From Haematobia irritans (Eukaryota; Arthropoda; Insecta; Diptera; Muscidae), in assembly GCF_050003625.1 (NCBI RefSeq), contig NC_134397.1:194515063-194579062 (forward strand): 64,000 bases of DNA. The letters run 5' to 3'. The translations under genes and the position numbers were made by a program. Positions 1 to 11,044 of the stretch are shown one piece after another (position 1 is the stretch's first letter; the number at the start of each line of letters is the position of its first letter). The notes beneath the pieces were generated by a model, which did no database searches, had not been told where the DNA came from, and saw only the letters and a list, made by a program, of their open reading frames with translations.

Positions 1-1388
1 GCTAATTTATGCATATTTGTTTGTTACTTTGTTTGTAATTAAATTTTCTTATTGGGAGCAATCATCATCAAGTCTACTTACAATCGTTCGCTAATCAATC
101 AACATTGACTTTTCATAAACTTAAATTTTATTTCAACATTGAAAACAACAAAAACTATCAATCAATCAATCAATCAACCAACAAATGTATATTCTTCTAC
201 TTTCTTGTTCTTCTATTCTTATTTCTACTGCTGCTTCTTTTCCTACTACCACCACCACTACCACCACTACTACTACTACTACAACCACAATCAAACTAAA
301 AAAAATATGTATAACTAAATATTATGAACAACTACAACAATCTAATCGAACCTAATCACTGTCTCCCAACCACATCACTACCATTGACTCCTCTTTCTAA
401 AACTATCAATAACCAACGATCTGTAAAACTAAAACCCTAATCCCATCCCCCAAAAAATATCGATAAATCAACCTTCTTAACTAAATCAAAACATAGGTGA
501 CGGAACAATATCGAACAATTCAATACTTTTGCAAATAATTAATTTAGCAATATGGGCAATTTGCAGTTACCATTGATATAATTAGTATATGAACATTTCT
601 ATTGTTTTAAACAATCAAACAAAAATAACAAAACAAAAATTGATGAGAAGAAAAATTTAAAGATATTGCTAAATTGACTCAATGAAACTGTGTACAATTC
701 ATTTGTGAACCTACTATAACTTCTACTACTATTACCTACCACCACCACCACCATTCATTTACAATCAGTCAGTCAGTCAATCAATCAATCAATTTAAATC
801 AAAATAATGTTACAACACGTGAGTCTTAATTCCAAATCAAATACTATTCAATATATTTTATTTAATTATATATTTAATTTTTTTTTAATATTTACTTTAT
901 AAATATTTGTTTGCTTTAATTTTATTTCATATATATTCCTCCTAATTTTAAGTTTTAAGATTCTTTTCTTTGTACAAATCGAAAATATAATTCATTTTGA
1001 ATTGCAATGCTATGAAAAACGAAATCCATTTTGTACATTTTCAAAAATCAATTTCATATATATTTTTTTTTTCGGTTTATAATAATTTAATAAAATATAT
1101 TTCAACTCAAAGACTACATTACACCGATTTGGCTTATCAAAAAAAAATATCTACTCCATTTTGATGTGGTAACAAGGTAAAACTGTCAAGTAACTGATTA
1201 TGGAATGAAATGAATTCGTTGTCCCTTATTAAATATACCGTAGATCGCGATTTCTGAGTTGTCACTTATCTCCAACACGTTTATTGGCACATTGTCAAAA
1301 TAATGAAACTATTTAAATATATAAAACACATATGAGATCGCAAGCACAGATTTCCTTGCTTTAACCAAGATGCAAAACCAACAATTTT
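1..1388. other. AT-rich non-coding DNA with simple repeats
   Basis: No coding exon can be supported here. Short microsatellites are visible: CAAT/CAAC runs near 150-180 and 765-795, and ACC/ACT runs near 245-285 and 735-755. The CAA/ACC-rich character resembles a dipteran 5' UTR. An ATG near 807, followed four codons later by a GTGAGT donor-like site, could be a first coding exon, but its phase does not fit the next recognised exon at 12010, so it is not called. Confidence 0.5.
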
Positions 1389-1471
1389 TATACCCTAAAA
1401 CCACATAGTAACATAGGGTATAATAACTTTGATCTGCCAAGAAATGTGCCTACCAGAAATATTGATTTTAG

Positions 1472-1908
1472 TAGAGTTGGGTAGTTCGCGAACGAACTAG
1501 TTCAATTGAACGGTTCACTGAAATGAGCGAGCTGAACTAGTTCACATCTATTGTTCTTTTCCGTTCACCATGTCAGTTTAGCTAACTAAGCACATTTTAT
1601 CAGTTTGATCGCTCAGTTATTTTCGCTTTCGTAATAATTGGACAATTTTCTGCCTTTACGCTAATATCGATCTTTTTTGCACATAAGCTGTTCGGGATTA
1701 TTTTCGCATGTGGTTTTCTGGATGAATAAATCAACGGAAGGCTAATAGGTTTCATTTATGATGAACTGGAAGAAAGCAACAACATAAGTTGAAATGAACC
1801 GGTCACTGACTGTAAATGAACTAATGAACTAACTGACCGAACAAGTTCGTTGATCGGAAAAGAGCCGAAGTGAGCGATCACTACACTGAACTATAAAGCC
1901 CAACACTA
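1472..1908. mobile_element. hAT-like MITE with iterated GTTCA/TGAAC motif
   Basis: This 437-bp element is flanked by a perfect 8-bp direct repeat, GATTTTAG (1464-1471 and 1909-1916). Its ends are TAGAGTTGGG and, as reverse complement, TAGTGTTGGG. The interior holds many GAACTAGTTC, GTTCACTGAA and TGAACTA words. It has no ORF. An 8-bp target duplication with a YAG-type terminus is typical of the hAT superfamily. It lies inside the DINE-like repeat, whose sequence resumes directly after the duplication. Confidence 0.8.
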
Positions 1909-2261
1909 GATTTTAGATCCCATAAAATATACACTCAGATCAACTCAGAGTCACCTCCTGAGTCGATCTAGCGCTTGGTGTCCGTCCGTCTGTCTGTCCG
2001 TCCGCCCATGTATTTGTTGTCCGCAGGATTAAATTGGGTATATGGCATTTTTTTGATACAAGGACGAACGCTATTAAATTTGTAAAAAATCGTAACAATT
2101 TTAGATATAGCTCCCATATATATGTATCGCCCGATTTCGATAAATGAGGTCAGATTGCTAACCGATCAGCGTCAAATTTGCCACAATGTAATCTAATTGA
2201 CCACCCAATTTGTGCCAAATTTCGTCGGTTCAGATTTAGATATAGCTCCCATTATATAAGT

Positions 2262-3490
2262 AAAGGGTGATACGGTCAAAATTTGGTCAATATAAACATG
2301 ACGTATTTCTTTCAATTTTGCATTTAAAAAACCTGAACACCCCTCATTTTGAAGGTGTGTGTGTAGAATGTTGCTCCTATTTTGATTTTGGAATTCACTC
2401 TTCAGTTGTCAAAATGCCGTCCAAGCAAGAAGAGCAGCGTATCAAAATTTTGCTCGCGCATCGCGAAAATCCGAGCTACTCGCACGCAAAGCTGGCAAAA
2501 TCGCTAAAAGTTGCCAAATCAACCGTTACAAATGTAATTAAAGTGTTTGGGGAACGTTTGTCGACAGCCAGGAAGTCTGGATCGGGGGGAAATCGAAAAC
2601 CGGAAGCCGCTGTGACGACAAAGAGAGTTGCCGGTAGTTTCAATCGAAACCCTAACCTCTCTCTCCGAGATGCCGCAAATAAGCTGGGTGTATCGTCTAC
2701 AACCGTGCATCGAGCCAAAAAACGAGCCGGACTATCGACTTACAAGAAGGTAGTGACTCCAAATCGCGATGATAAACAAAATACGACGGCCAAAGCGCGA
2801 TCCCGGAGGCTGTACACGACGATGCTGACGAAGTTTGACTGCGTGGTAATGGACGACGAAACCTACGTCAAAGCCGAACAAGCAGCTTCCGGGACAGGAG
2901 TTTTATACGGCAAAAGGAAGGGGAAATGTAGCAGATATTTTCAAGCACATAAAACTGTCAAAGTTCGCAAAGAAATATCTGGTTTGGCAAGCCATCTGTA
3001 TCTCTGGCTTGAAAAGCATAGCTTCCGGGACTGTCAACCAAGAAATTTACGTGAAAGAGTGTTTGAATAAACGTCTGCTGCCTTTCCTGAAGAAACACGG
3101 TTGTTCCGTACTGTTTTGGCCGGATTTGGTATCTTGCCATTACGGTAAAAAGGCCATGGAGTGGTACGCCGCCAACAACGTGCAGGTGGTTCCCAAGGAC
3201 AAGAACCCTCCCAACACGCCAGAGCTCCGCCCAATTGAGAAATACTGGGCTTTTGTCAAGCGGAACCTAAAGAAGACCAAAGAAACTGCTAAGGACGAGC
3301 AGCAGTTCAAGGCTAACTGACTTTCTGCGGCGAAGAAGGTGGACAAGATGGCTGTACAAAATCTGATGGCATGTGTCAAGCGTGAGGCCCGGCAATTCGG
3401 ATTTGGAAAAGCGAAAGCCTAACTGAATATTTTTCCTGAATTTTATACTAATTGAACTTGAAAAAGAAATTTAATTTGATTTTTTTTTAT
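2262..3490 (+). mobile_element. DD37E-type Tc1/mariner element, 3' end lost
   Basis: The left end reads GGGTGATACGGTCAAAATTT; the matching inverted end is not found on the right, so the element is 3'-truncated. It sits in the DINE-like repeat, which resumes at about 3491 with 'tacttactatatgtgcac'. The transposase gene inside is described separately. Confidence 0.75.
2414..3422 (+). pseudogene. Tc1/mariner transposase (DD37E type), broken
   Basis: The transposase would cut and paste the element through a paired helix-turn-helix DNA-binding region and an RNase-H-like DDE domain. The start is the ATG at 2414, after which the product opens MPSKQEEQRIK. The N-terminal helix-turn-helix region (SHAKLAKSLKVAKSTV) is intact. 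The first catalytic Asp lies in VVMDDETY, the second in FWPDLVSC, and the Glu in RPIEKYW. There are 37 residues between the last two, which gives the DD37E spacing described for mosquito ITmD37E elements rather than the DD34E of Tc1. A frameshift near 2955 moves the reading frame before the second Asp. A TGA at 3318-3320 cuts off the last roughly 33 residues, ending at TAA 3420-3422. It is dead in this copy. Confidence 0.85.
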
Positions 3491-3543
3491 AGTACTTACT
3501 ATATGTGCACAAAATCGGTTCAGAATTAGCTATAGTTCCCATA

Positions 3544-4667
3544 ACAGGTTGGCTGATAAGTCCCAGGTCTAACAATGAAAAACACATTTTTTTTGTCAAA
3601 ATTCGTTTTTATTATTCAACATAGTTCCCTTCAAGAGCGATACAACGATTATAACGACCTTCCAAATTTTTAATATCATTTTGGTAGTACTCCTTCGGTT
3701 TTGCCTCAAAATAGGCCTCAGTTTCGGCGATTACCTCTTCATTGCAGCCAAATTTGTTCCCTTCGAGCTTCCATTTGAAGTCTGAGAACAAGAAAAAGTC
3801 GCTGGGGCCCAGATCTGCAGAATACGGTGGGTGGGGAAGCAATTCGAAGCCCAATTCATGAATATTTGCCATCGTTCTCAATGACTTGTGGCACGATGCG
3901 TTGTCTTGGTGGAACAACACTTTTTTCTTCTTCATATGGGGCCGTTTTGCCGCGATTTCGACCTTCAAACGCTCCAATAACGCCAAATAATAGTCACTGT
4001 TGATGGTTTTTCCCTTCTCAAGATAATCGATAAAAATTATTCCATGCGCATCCCAAAAAAACAGAGGCCATTACTTTGCCAGCGGACTTTTGAACCGTCT
4101 CCGGACGCTTCGGAGACGGTTCACCGGTCGCTGTCCACTCAGCCGACTGTCGATTGGACTCAGGAGTGTAGTGATTGAGCCATGTTTAATCCATTGTCAC
4201 ATATCGACGGAAAAACTCGGGTGTATTACGAGTTAACAGCTGCAAACACCGCTCAGAATCATCAACACGTTGTTGTTTTGGTCAAATGTGAGCTCGCGCG
4301 GCAACCAACACGTTCCTTTGATATCTATAAGGCCTCTTCAACTTCATTTTGCGGTCATTCAAAATCATTTTGTGGATTTTTTTTGATGTTTTCGGAAACT
4401 CATTATCAAGCCAAGTTTTTGCTTCCACCGTATTTTTTTCCCTTCAGAAAACAGTATTTTATCAAAACACGAAATTCCTTTTTTTCCATGTTTTCACAAT
4501 AACAAAAGTTGCTTCACAAAAGACGCTCTATCTCACAAACTAATTGACTTACAGACGTCAAATTTAGACACAAATCATTTGAAGGTTGGTACTATATAAA
4601 AATAATATGCATTTAATACTAGCAACGCCATCTATGTGTCAGACCGGGGACTTATCAGCCAACCTGT
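3544..4667 (-). mobile_element. Himar1-like mariner copy A, internally deleted
   Basis: The terminal inverted repeats ACAGGTTGGCTGATAAGTCC are present at both ends, with TA duplications at 3542-3543 and 4668-4669. The copy is 1124 bp long against about 1.29 kb for the full-length copy at 44986. Compared with the other copies it lacks two internal segments in the N-terminal half: one near 4317, just after the region matching RELTFDQ, and one near 4394-4398, before the region matching GRPKEVV. The C-terminal third stays open at 3612-3986 and keeps FHQDNASCH and the PHPPYSADLGPSD block. No transposase can be made. Confidence 0.93.
3612..3986 (-). pseudogene. Himar1-like transposase, C-terminal remnant (copy A)
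   Basis: This 124-residue open stretch corresponds to the last third of a mariner (DD34D) transposase. It retains the second catalytic Asp in FHQDNASCHK and the third in DLGPSDFFLF. The upstream half is in other frames and carries two deletions. The irritans-subfamily identity rests on recognising the protein and the TIR. Confidence 0.88.
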
Positions 4668-4669
4668 TA

Positions 4670-6530
4670 ACATTTGATAATCGATGTCAACACTATACCA
4701 TTTTCCGCCAAGGAATTAGAATAGATTTTAATTTGGCGACACGCCACTAGCCGTCACGGATTCCGTCGCGAAACTTGGGCTTCCCATAAGAAATGCATGT
4801 AAACAAGAATTCGCTGTGTTTTATTTGGACACTTACATGGTGAATTTCTTATTATGAACGCTTCCGATGTCCGGCCGAAATTGAGATAAAGCTTAATTTT
4901 GACATTTCATGGAGAGACCTCCAGAAAAAATATGTATCCAAATCAGTTACTTGTCAGTGAATCCTCTTAAAAATAGTATGAAATAAATTAATATGTTAGA
5001 ATTCGTTTACAAAATGTTCCATCACACAAAAACCAAAGAAACCTCTTACTACCCTACTCATCATACAGACACGTGTATATCTCCAAAAAAAATCGAAACT
5101 AACAAATCTATGTTGGTAGAACAAAAATTATCTGGAAGACAAATACATAGATAATAGAAAATGCAGATAATTTCATAACTCCCATCAAGGACATGTGCTC
5201 ATATTTTTCTTCTATCTCAATCCATAGAATCTAACTACAAACAAACACTTCATTCCAAACTTATAGTAGATATATTTTATATGTATTAATTTTTTTTAAA
5301 GTGAATTTAGCATGTATTTGCTTTAGTTCTATTTCTATGATATTCACCCATTATTTTAATGTTGACGAAAAATTAAAATAAGACTAACTCAAATAATTTG
5401 AAAACTCTAGGAGTAACAATGAATGTTTCCCCCACCTTCAATACACCTTTCTATGAATCTTTAACTAGCTGTTTTTTGTGTAGATACTAAAAGTGTTCAA
5501 ACTTTACTTGGCTTTCATCCTGAATTTGTGTGTAAAATTTTTATATATTGAGATTGTCATCATTGAACTATGGACATTTTCTATTCACTTTGGTTTACAC
5601 AAAATAAAAATTTTGATTATACTGAAACACGAAATTATTTGATCCAATTAATTTTTAATTCAAATTTTTTCAATCACAAAAATATATAGTATCAATCGCC
5701 AACGTCAAGTAAAAAATAATTGATGATTGAATAAAAAAACAAATTTTTGCAATTTAGGTCAGGTAAAATGGCATTAGGTCAGATAAAATTCAGACTCAAC
5801 TCGCAACAAGGATTGCAACCACGACCCTTTGTATTCAAGGCGGACATGCTAATCACTACGTAACGGTGATGGAACCTTTGTGTATTGCATTTTCACTTCA
5901 AATGAAATCTTTTGGAATCCTTATTTAAAGCAAATAAAACTTTTTACAATTCAAATTAATTTTTTTATTCAAATTCATTATATGATAATCATAATTTAAG
6001 TTTACCTATACGACGCAGAAATCCCCTCGAGTTGCGCCTATAAAACGTTCTAGATATTTTAAGAGACATAAAAAGTGTCACTCGCAACAAAAAGTGTCAC
6101 ATTCATTTTCAAAACTGCCAACAATAGTGACACACTTGTTCATAATGAAAAATTAAAAAAAAAATTATATTAGTGTTTTATATAGAATTTCGAAATGGTC
6201 TCACAGTTGCGGTTGTTGCCTTCTGAAATACGAGACGTTGGACTTTACCAAATTTCAAATAGATGGAATGAAATTTGCTCCTCCAAAAGGCTCCAGAAGA
6301 AAAATCTGGGTATAGGTATCGCCAAAAATTGCCCGATATGGCTCATTTACGGACGGACAGACATCGATAGATAGACCATGACCTAACTATATATGGGGTT
6401 TGCGGCCAATATTTCGTTAAGTTACAAAGATAGTATAGGGCCCCATCCTATGGTATAGAGTATACCGATCCGGAAGTGGTAAACAATTTGCAAATACCAG
6501 GTAAATACCGACATGAAATAATGGTTTTTT
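4670..6530. other. Mostly unrecognised AT-rich DNA with small repeat remnants
   Basis: No supported exon is present. Near 5810-5875 lies a decayed copy of the tRNA-like SINE head, recognisable by 'caaccacgaccctttgta' and 'cggacatgctaatcac'. At 6300-6475 there is a short DINE-like fragment with GGACGGACAGAC and a 'ggggccccatcctatgg'-type end. The rest shows nothing I recognise. Confidence 0.5.
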
Positions 6531-6531
6531 C

Positions 6532-6870
6532 ATGTGGCACCCATTTTCCACACTTTTGGATGTTTCCCTTAGGAAATTGTTTGTTGTGCAATATTTAACA
6601 TTGCTGCCATTTGCTTTTGACTCAAAGTGTCATCTCCATCCAATTCGCCGTCTTGAAACTTTTTTGGTGGTCTTCCACGTTCTTCATTTCTCACATCAAA
6701 ATCATTATTATTGAACCGTTGAAATCATCTTTTGCATGCTGCTTCTGAAGAGCATGATCACCATATGCCTCGAAAAGCATTCGATGCGGCTCTTCAGCAC
6801 TTTTCTTCAAATGAAAACTAAAAATTAATATTTTTCGCAAATCATCACTTTCTGGTACAAAATTCGACAT
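6532..6870 (-). pseudogene. Mauritiana-type mariner transposase, N-terminal fragment
   Basis: Reading the minus strand from the ATG at 6868-6870 gives MSNFVPESDDLRKILIF, then FHLKKSAEE and HRMLFEAYGDH. This is the start of a Mos1-like (mauritiana subfamily) mariner transposase. Further down, frame-broken pieces match RNEERGRPPKKF and DGDDTLSQKQMAAMLN. Only the helix-turn-helix half remains, with frameshifts and no catalytic domain. A related but different fragment lies on the plus strand at 10530-10890, on the other side of the DINE-like composite. Confidence 0.8.
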
Positions 6871-7389
6871 TTATAACAAAACGTGGAATTTGCCATCAAA
6901 TACCTGATATACCGGTATGAAATGAGCGCCAAGATATGTTACAAATATCTCGTTAAGAAATATCAGAGAGAATAAAAACACAAGAGGACGAAAATTTCTC
7001 TTCTAAAAAAACAACAAATGTCAACCGTATAGATGACGCACAATGCCTGCAGATTTGGTATTACCGACGTTGCGGTCGAAGCGCTGTTTTGATAAATTCT
7101 TTACAAAGGCATCAGCAGTTATAATTTCAAATTGTCGGCCAAAAAATTTAATGGAATGAAAAGATTTATATAAAAGAACATTTGTTATTACAAAGTAGGT
7201 TCTAAATCCTATTTTCCTTACATTTCGTAAAGCCGACAGAGAACTGAACTGGGTGATGCCGACGCAAACTGATTCTCTCAAAAGCGCCGAAAAAAGCTGT
7301 ATGATATTTTCCTCATACCTGCCACCTACTGATGCAGATTCTCTTCACAGTTTCGTTCTCTTGTGAATATTTGTGGTGAACGAGCCCCT
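6871..7389. other. Unrecognised spacer
   Basis: An 86-codon open stretch exists on the minus strand (7021-7281). I see no domain, splice context or relatives, and treat it as chance. Confidence 0.4.
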
Positions 7390-8044
7390 ATTTTTATACC
7401 TTCCACCATAGGATGGGGGGTATATTAATTTGTCATTCCGTTTGTAACACATCGAGATATTACTCTAAGACCCCATAAAGTATATATATTCTGGGTCGTG
7501 GTGAAATTCTGAGTCGATCTTAAGCATGTCCGTCCGTCCGTCCGTCTGTTGAAATCACGCTAACTTCCGAACGAAACAAGCTATCGAATTGAAACTTGGC
7601 ACAAGTTGTTGTTATTGATGTAGGTCGGATGGTATTGAAAATGGGCCATATCGGACCACTTTTACGTATAGCCCCCACATAAACCGACGCTCAGATTTGG
7701 CTTGCGGAGCCTCTTGGAGGAGCAAAATTCATCCGATCCGGATGAAATTTGGTACATGATGTTTGTATATGGTCTCTCACAAACATGCAAAAATTGGTCC
7801 AAATCGGTCCATAATTACATATAGCCCCCATATAAAGCGATCCCCAGATTTGGCTTGCGGAGCATCTAAGAGAAGCAAAATTCATCCGATCCGGTTGAAA
7901 TTTGGAACGTGGTGTTAGTATATGGCCGCTAATAACCATGCCCAAATTGGTCCATATCGGTCTATAGTTATATATATCCGATCCCCAATCACACAAAAAT
8001 TGATCGATATCGGTTCATAGTCATGGTTGCCACTCGACCCAAAA

Positions 8045-9075
8045 TTAATCTACCAAAATTTTATTTCTATAGAAAATTTAGTCAAAATTATATTTCTATA
8101 GAAAATTTTGTCAAAATTTTATTTCTATAGAAAATTTTGTCAACATTTTTGTTCTATAGAAAATTTTGTCCAAATTTTATTTCTATAGAAAAGTTTGTCA
8201 AAATTTTATTTCTATAGAAAATTTTGTCAACATTTTTGTTCTATAGACAATTTTGTCAAAATTTTATTACTATAGAAAATTTTATCAAAATTTTATTTCT
8301 ATAGAAAATTTTGTCAAAATTTTATTTCTATAGAAAATTTTGTCAAAATTTTATTTCTATAGAAAATTTTGTCAACATTTTTGTTCTATCGAAACTTTAT
8401 CAAAATTTTATTTCTATAGAAAATTTTGTCAAAATTTTATTTCTATAAAAAATTTTGTCAATTTTGTCAAAATTTTATTTCTATAGAAAATTTTGTCAAC
8501 ATTTTTGTTCTACAGAAAATTTTGTCAAAATTTTATTTCTATAGAAAATTTTGTACACATTTTTGTTCTATAGAAAATTTTGTCAAAATTGTATTTCTAT
8601 AGAAAATTTTGCCAAAATTTTATTTCTATAGAAAATTTTGTCAACACTTTTGTTCTATAGAAAATTTTGTCAAAATTTTATTTCTATAGAAAATTTTGTC
8701 AAAATTTTATTTCTATAGAAAATTTAGTCAACATTTTTGTTCTATAGAAAAGCTTTTCAAAATTTTATTTCTATAGAAAATTTTGTCAACATTTTTGTTC
8801 TATAGAAAATTTTGTCAACATTTTTGTTCTATAGAAAATTTTGTCAACATTTTTGTTCTATAGAAAATTTTGTCAAAATTTTATTTCTATAGAAAATTTT
8901 GTAAAAATTTTATTTCTATAGAAAATTTCTATAGAAAATTTTGTCAAAATTTTATTTCTATAGAAAATTTTGTCAACATTTTTGTTCTACAGAAAATTTT
9001 GTCCAAATTTTACTTCTATAGAAAATGTTGTCAAAATTTTATTTCTACAAAATTTTATTTCTATAAAAAATTTTT
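8045..9075 (+). repeat. 29-bp tandem array (first array of composite)
   Basis: About 35 head-to-tail units of 28-30 bp. Each contains the palindromes AAAATTTT and TTTCTATAGAAA joined by TTTTGTC. Many units carry a variant in which the middle reads 'aacatttttgttctatag', so two monomer types are mixed here. Open stretches inside it (products rich in QNFISIEN) are by-products of the repeat. Confidence 0.95.
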
Positions 9076-9619
9076 ATATATATAGCCCCCATATAAACCG
9101 ATCCCCCGATTTCGCTTGCAAAGCCTCTAAGAGAAACAAATTTCATCCGATCCGGCTTAAATTTGGTACATGGTGTTAGTATATATTCTCTAATGACTAT
9201 GCAAAAATTGGTCCACATCGGTCCAAAATTATATATAGCCCCCATACAAACCGATTACCAGATTTGACCTCCGGAGCCTCTTGGAAGACGAAAATTCATC
9301 TGATTCAGTTGAAATTTGGTACGTGGTGTTAATATATGGCCTCAAACAATCATGCACAAATTGTTCGAAATCGGTCCATAATTATATATAGCCCCCATAT
9401 AAACCGATCCCCAGATTTGACCTCCGGTGCCTTTTGGAGAAGCAAAATTCATCCGATCTGGTTGAAATTTGGTACGTGGTGGTAGTATATGATATTTAAC
9501 AACCATGCCAAAAGTGGTCCATAACGGTCGATAGGTATATATAGCCGATCCCCAATCACACAACAATTGGTCCATATCGGTTCATAATCATGGTTGCCAC
9601 TCGAGCCAAAAATAATCTA

Positions 9620-10262
9620 CAAAAATTTTATTTCTATAGAAAAGTTTGTCAAAATTGTATTTCTATAGAAAATTTTGTCCAAATTTTATTTCTATAGAAA
9701 AGTTTGTCAAAATTGTATTTCTATAGAAAATTTTTTCAAAATTTTATTTTTATAGAAAATTTTTTCAAAATTTTATTTCTATAGAAAATTTTGTCCAAAT
9801 TTTATTTCTATAGAAAATTTTGTCAAAATTTTTGTTCTATAGAAAATTTTGTCAAATTTTGTCAAAATTTTATTTCTATAGAAAATTTTGTCAAAATTTT
9901 GTTTTTATAGAAAATTTTGTCAAAATTTTATTTCTATAGAAAATTTTGTCAAAATTATATTTCTATAGAAAATTTTGTCAACATTTTTGTTCTATAGAAA
10001 ATTTTGTCAAAATTTTATTTCTATAGAAAATTTTGTCAAAATTTTATTTCTATAGAAAATTTTGTCAACAGTTTTGTTCTATAGAAAATTTTGTCAAAAT
10101 TTTTTTTCTGTAGAAAATTTTGTCAAAATTTTATTTCTATAGAAAATTTTGTCAAAATTTTTGTTCTATAGAAAATTTTGTCCAAATTTTATTTTATCAC
10201 AATTCTATTTCTATAGAAACTTTTGTGAAAATTTTATTTCTATAAAAAATTTTGTGAAAATT
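9620..10262 (+). repeat. 29-bp tandem array (second array of composite)
   Basis: About 22 units of the same monomer as at 8045-9075, again mixing the 'atttctatag' and 'tgttctatag' types. It ends where the terminal module with the TTCGGCC hairpin begins. Confidence 0.95.
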
Positions 10263-10529
10263 ATATACGTACTTAATCGGCCTTTTTTAGTTTAATATAT
10301 ACCACGTATGGACTATCATATGCAATTTAGAAGACGGTGTTAGGAAGTTTTAAGATACCTTGCCATCGGCAAGTGTTACCGCAACCCAAGTAATTCGATT
10401 ATGGATGACAGTCTTTAGTAGAAGAACGCAATTCATGGTGGAGAGTACATAAGCTTCGGCCTGGCCGAACTTACGGTCGTATATACTTGTTTTTTGTTTG
10501 TTTGCTATGACATCAATGAATGAATTTGA

Positions 10530-10890
10530 ATATTTTTTTCATCGTGTTAAAAGTGCTGCAGAGTGGCATCGAATGCTTGTCGAGACATATGGTGATCATG
10601 GTCTATTAGAAGCAAGATGCAAAACATGGTTTCAACGGTTCAGAAATAATGATTTTGATGTGAGAAATTAAGAACATGGAAGGCTACCAAAAAGTTTTAA
10701 GATGCCGAATTTCAAACGATATCGGATGGATATGACACTTTGAGTCAAAAGAAAATGCCAGCAAACGATATCGGATGGATATAACACTTTGAGTCAAAAG
10801 CAATTGACAGCAATGTTAAATTATGCACAACAAACAAACGTTTAAAAGCTATGGGAAAGATCCAAAAGTGTGGAAAATGGGCGAAACAGA
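10530..10890 (+). pseudogene. Mauritiana-type mariner transposase fragment
   Basis: Plus-strand translation shows FHRVKSAAEWHRMLVETYGD, then CKTWFQRFRNNDFDV, a stop, and LSQKQLTAMLNYAQQT in broken frames. This is the N-terminal half of a Mos1-like transposase without any catalytic triad. A segment of about 49 bp starting 'aaacgatatcggatgg' is repeated in tandem at 10714 and 10763, which adds a further break. It is about 3.7 kb from the minus-strand fragment at 6532-6870, with the DINE-like composite between. Confidence 0.8.
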
Positions 10891-10960
10891 CGGACGGACG
10901 TACGGACGGACGGACGGACGGATATCGCTAGATCGACTCATTAGTATAGCTCTTATAGCT

Positions 10961-11044
10961 GGGTAGGTTAGGTTAGGTTAGGTGACAGCCCGATGTATCA
11001 GGCTCACTTAGACTATTCAGTCCATTGTGATACCACATTGCTGG
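10961..11044 (-). repeat. SINE 3' fragment (GGTTAGG-tail family)
   Basis: This matches the tail half of the tRNA-derived SINE at 12450-12753: TAGGTTAGG repeats, then CAGCCCGATGTATCAGGC and CCATTGTGATACCACATTG. The tRNA-like head is missing, as expected for 5' truncation. Confidence 0.85.

Larger units (their letters stand above)
1389..3543 (+). mobile_element. DINE/Helentron-like dispersed repeat, interrupted by other elements
   Basis: The repeat begins with a hairpin-like end: TACCCTAAAACCACATAG, then a reversed AGGGTA. It carries a GTCC/GTCT microsatellite at about 1978-2008 and then modules reading like 'tagatatagctcccatata'. The same order recurs at 22855-24000 and, inverted, at 20283-20539. 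A GTCY microsatellite plus a TA-rich block is the hallmark of DINE-1/mini-me elements (non-autonomous Helentrons). That family assignment is inference. The copy is split by a hAT-like MITE (1472-1908) and a Tc1/mariner (about 2262-3490), and a Himar1 copy sits at its right edge. Confidence 0.6.
7390..10495 (+). mobile_element. DINE/Helentron-like composite with two 29-bp arrays
   Basis: The left end is TACCTTCCACCATAGGATGG. A GTCCGTCCGTCTG microsatellite follows at about 7531-7550, then units containing 'tatagcccccatataaa' (7620-8040), a 29-bp array, more such units (9080-9600), and a second 29-bp array. The right end carries a perfect hairpin, TTCGGCC-T-GGCCGAA, near 10455-10470, just before ACGGTCGTATATACTTG. 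The same parts recur in reverse order at 41890-44085. No ORF is credible. The GTCY microsatellite and the 3' hairpin suggest a non-autonomous Helentron (inference). Confidence 0.6.

Noticed and set aside
805..822. Possible first coding exon (ATG plus three codons, then GTGAGT)
   Set aside because: Its phase does not match the next recognised exon at 12010, and nothing else supports transcription.
7021..7281. 86-codon minus-strand frame
   Set aside because: No domain, no splice signals and no relatives recognised; it lies between two transposon remnants.
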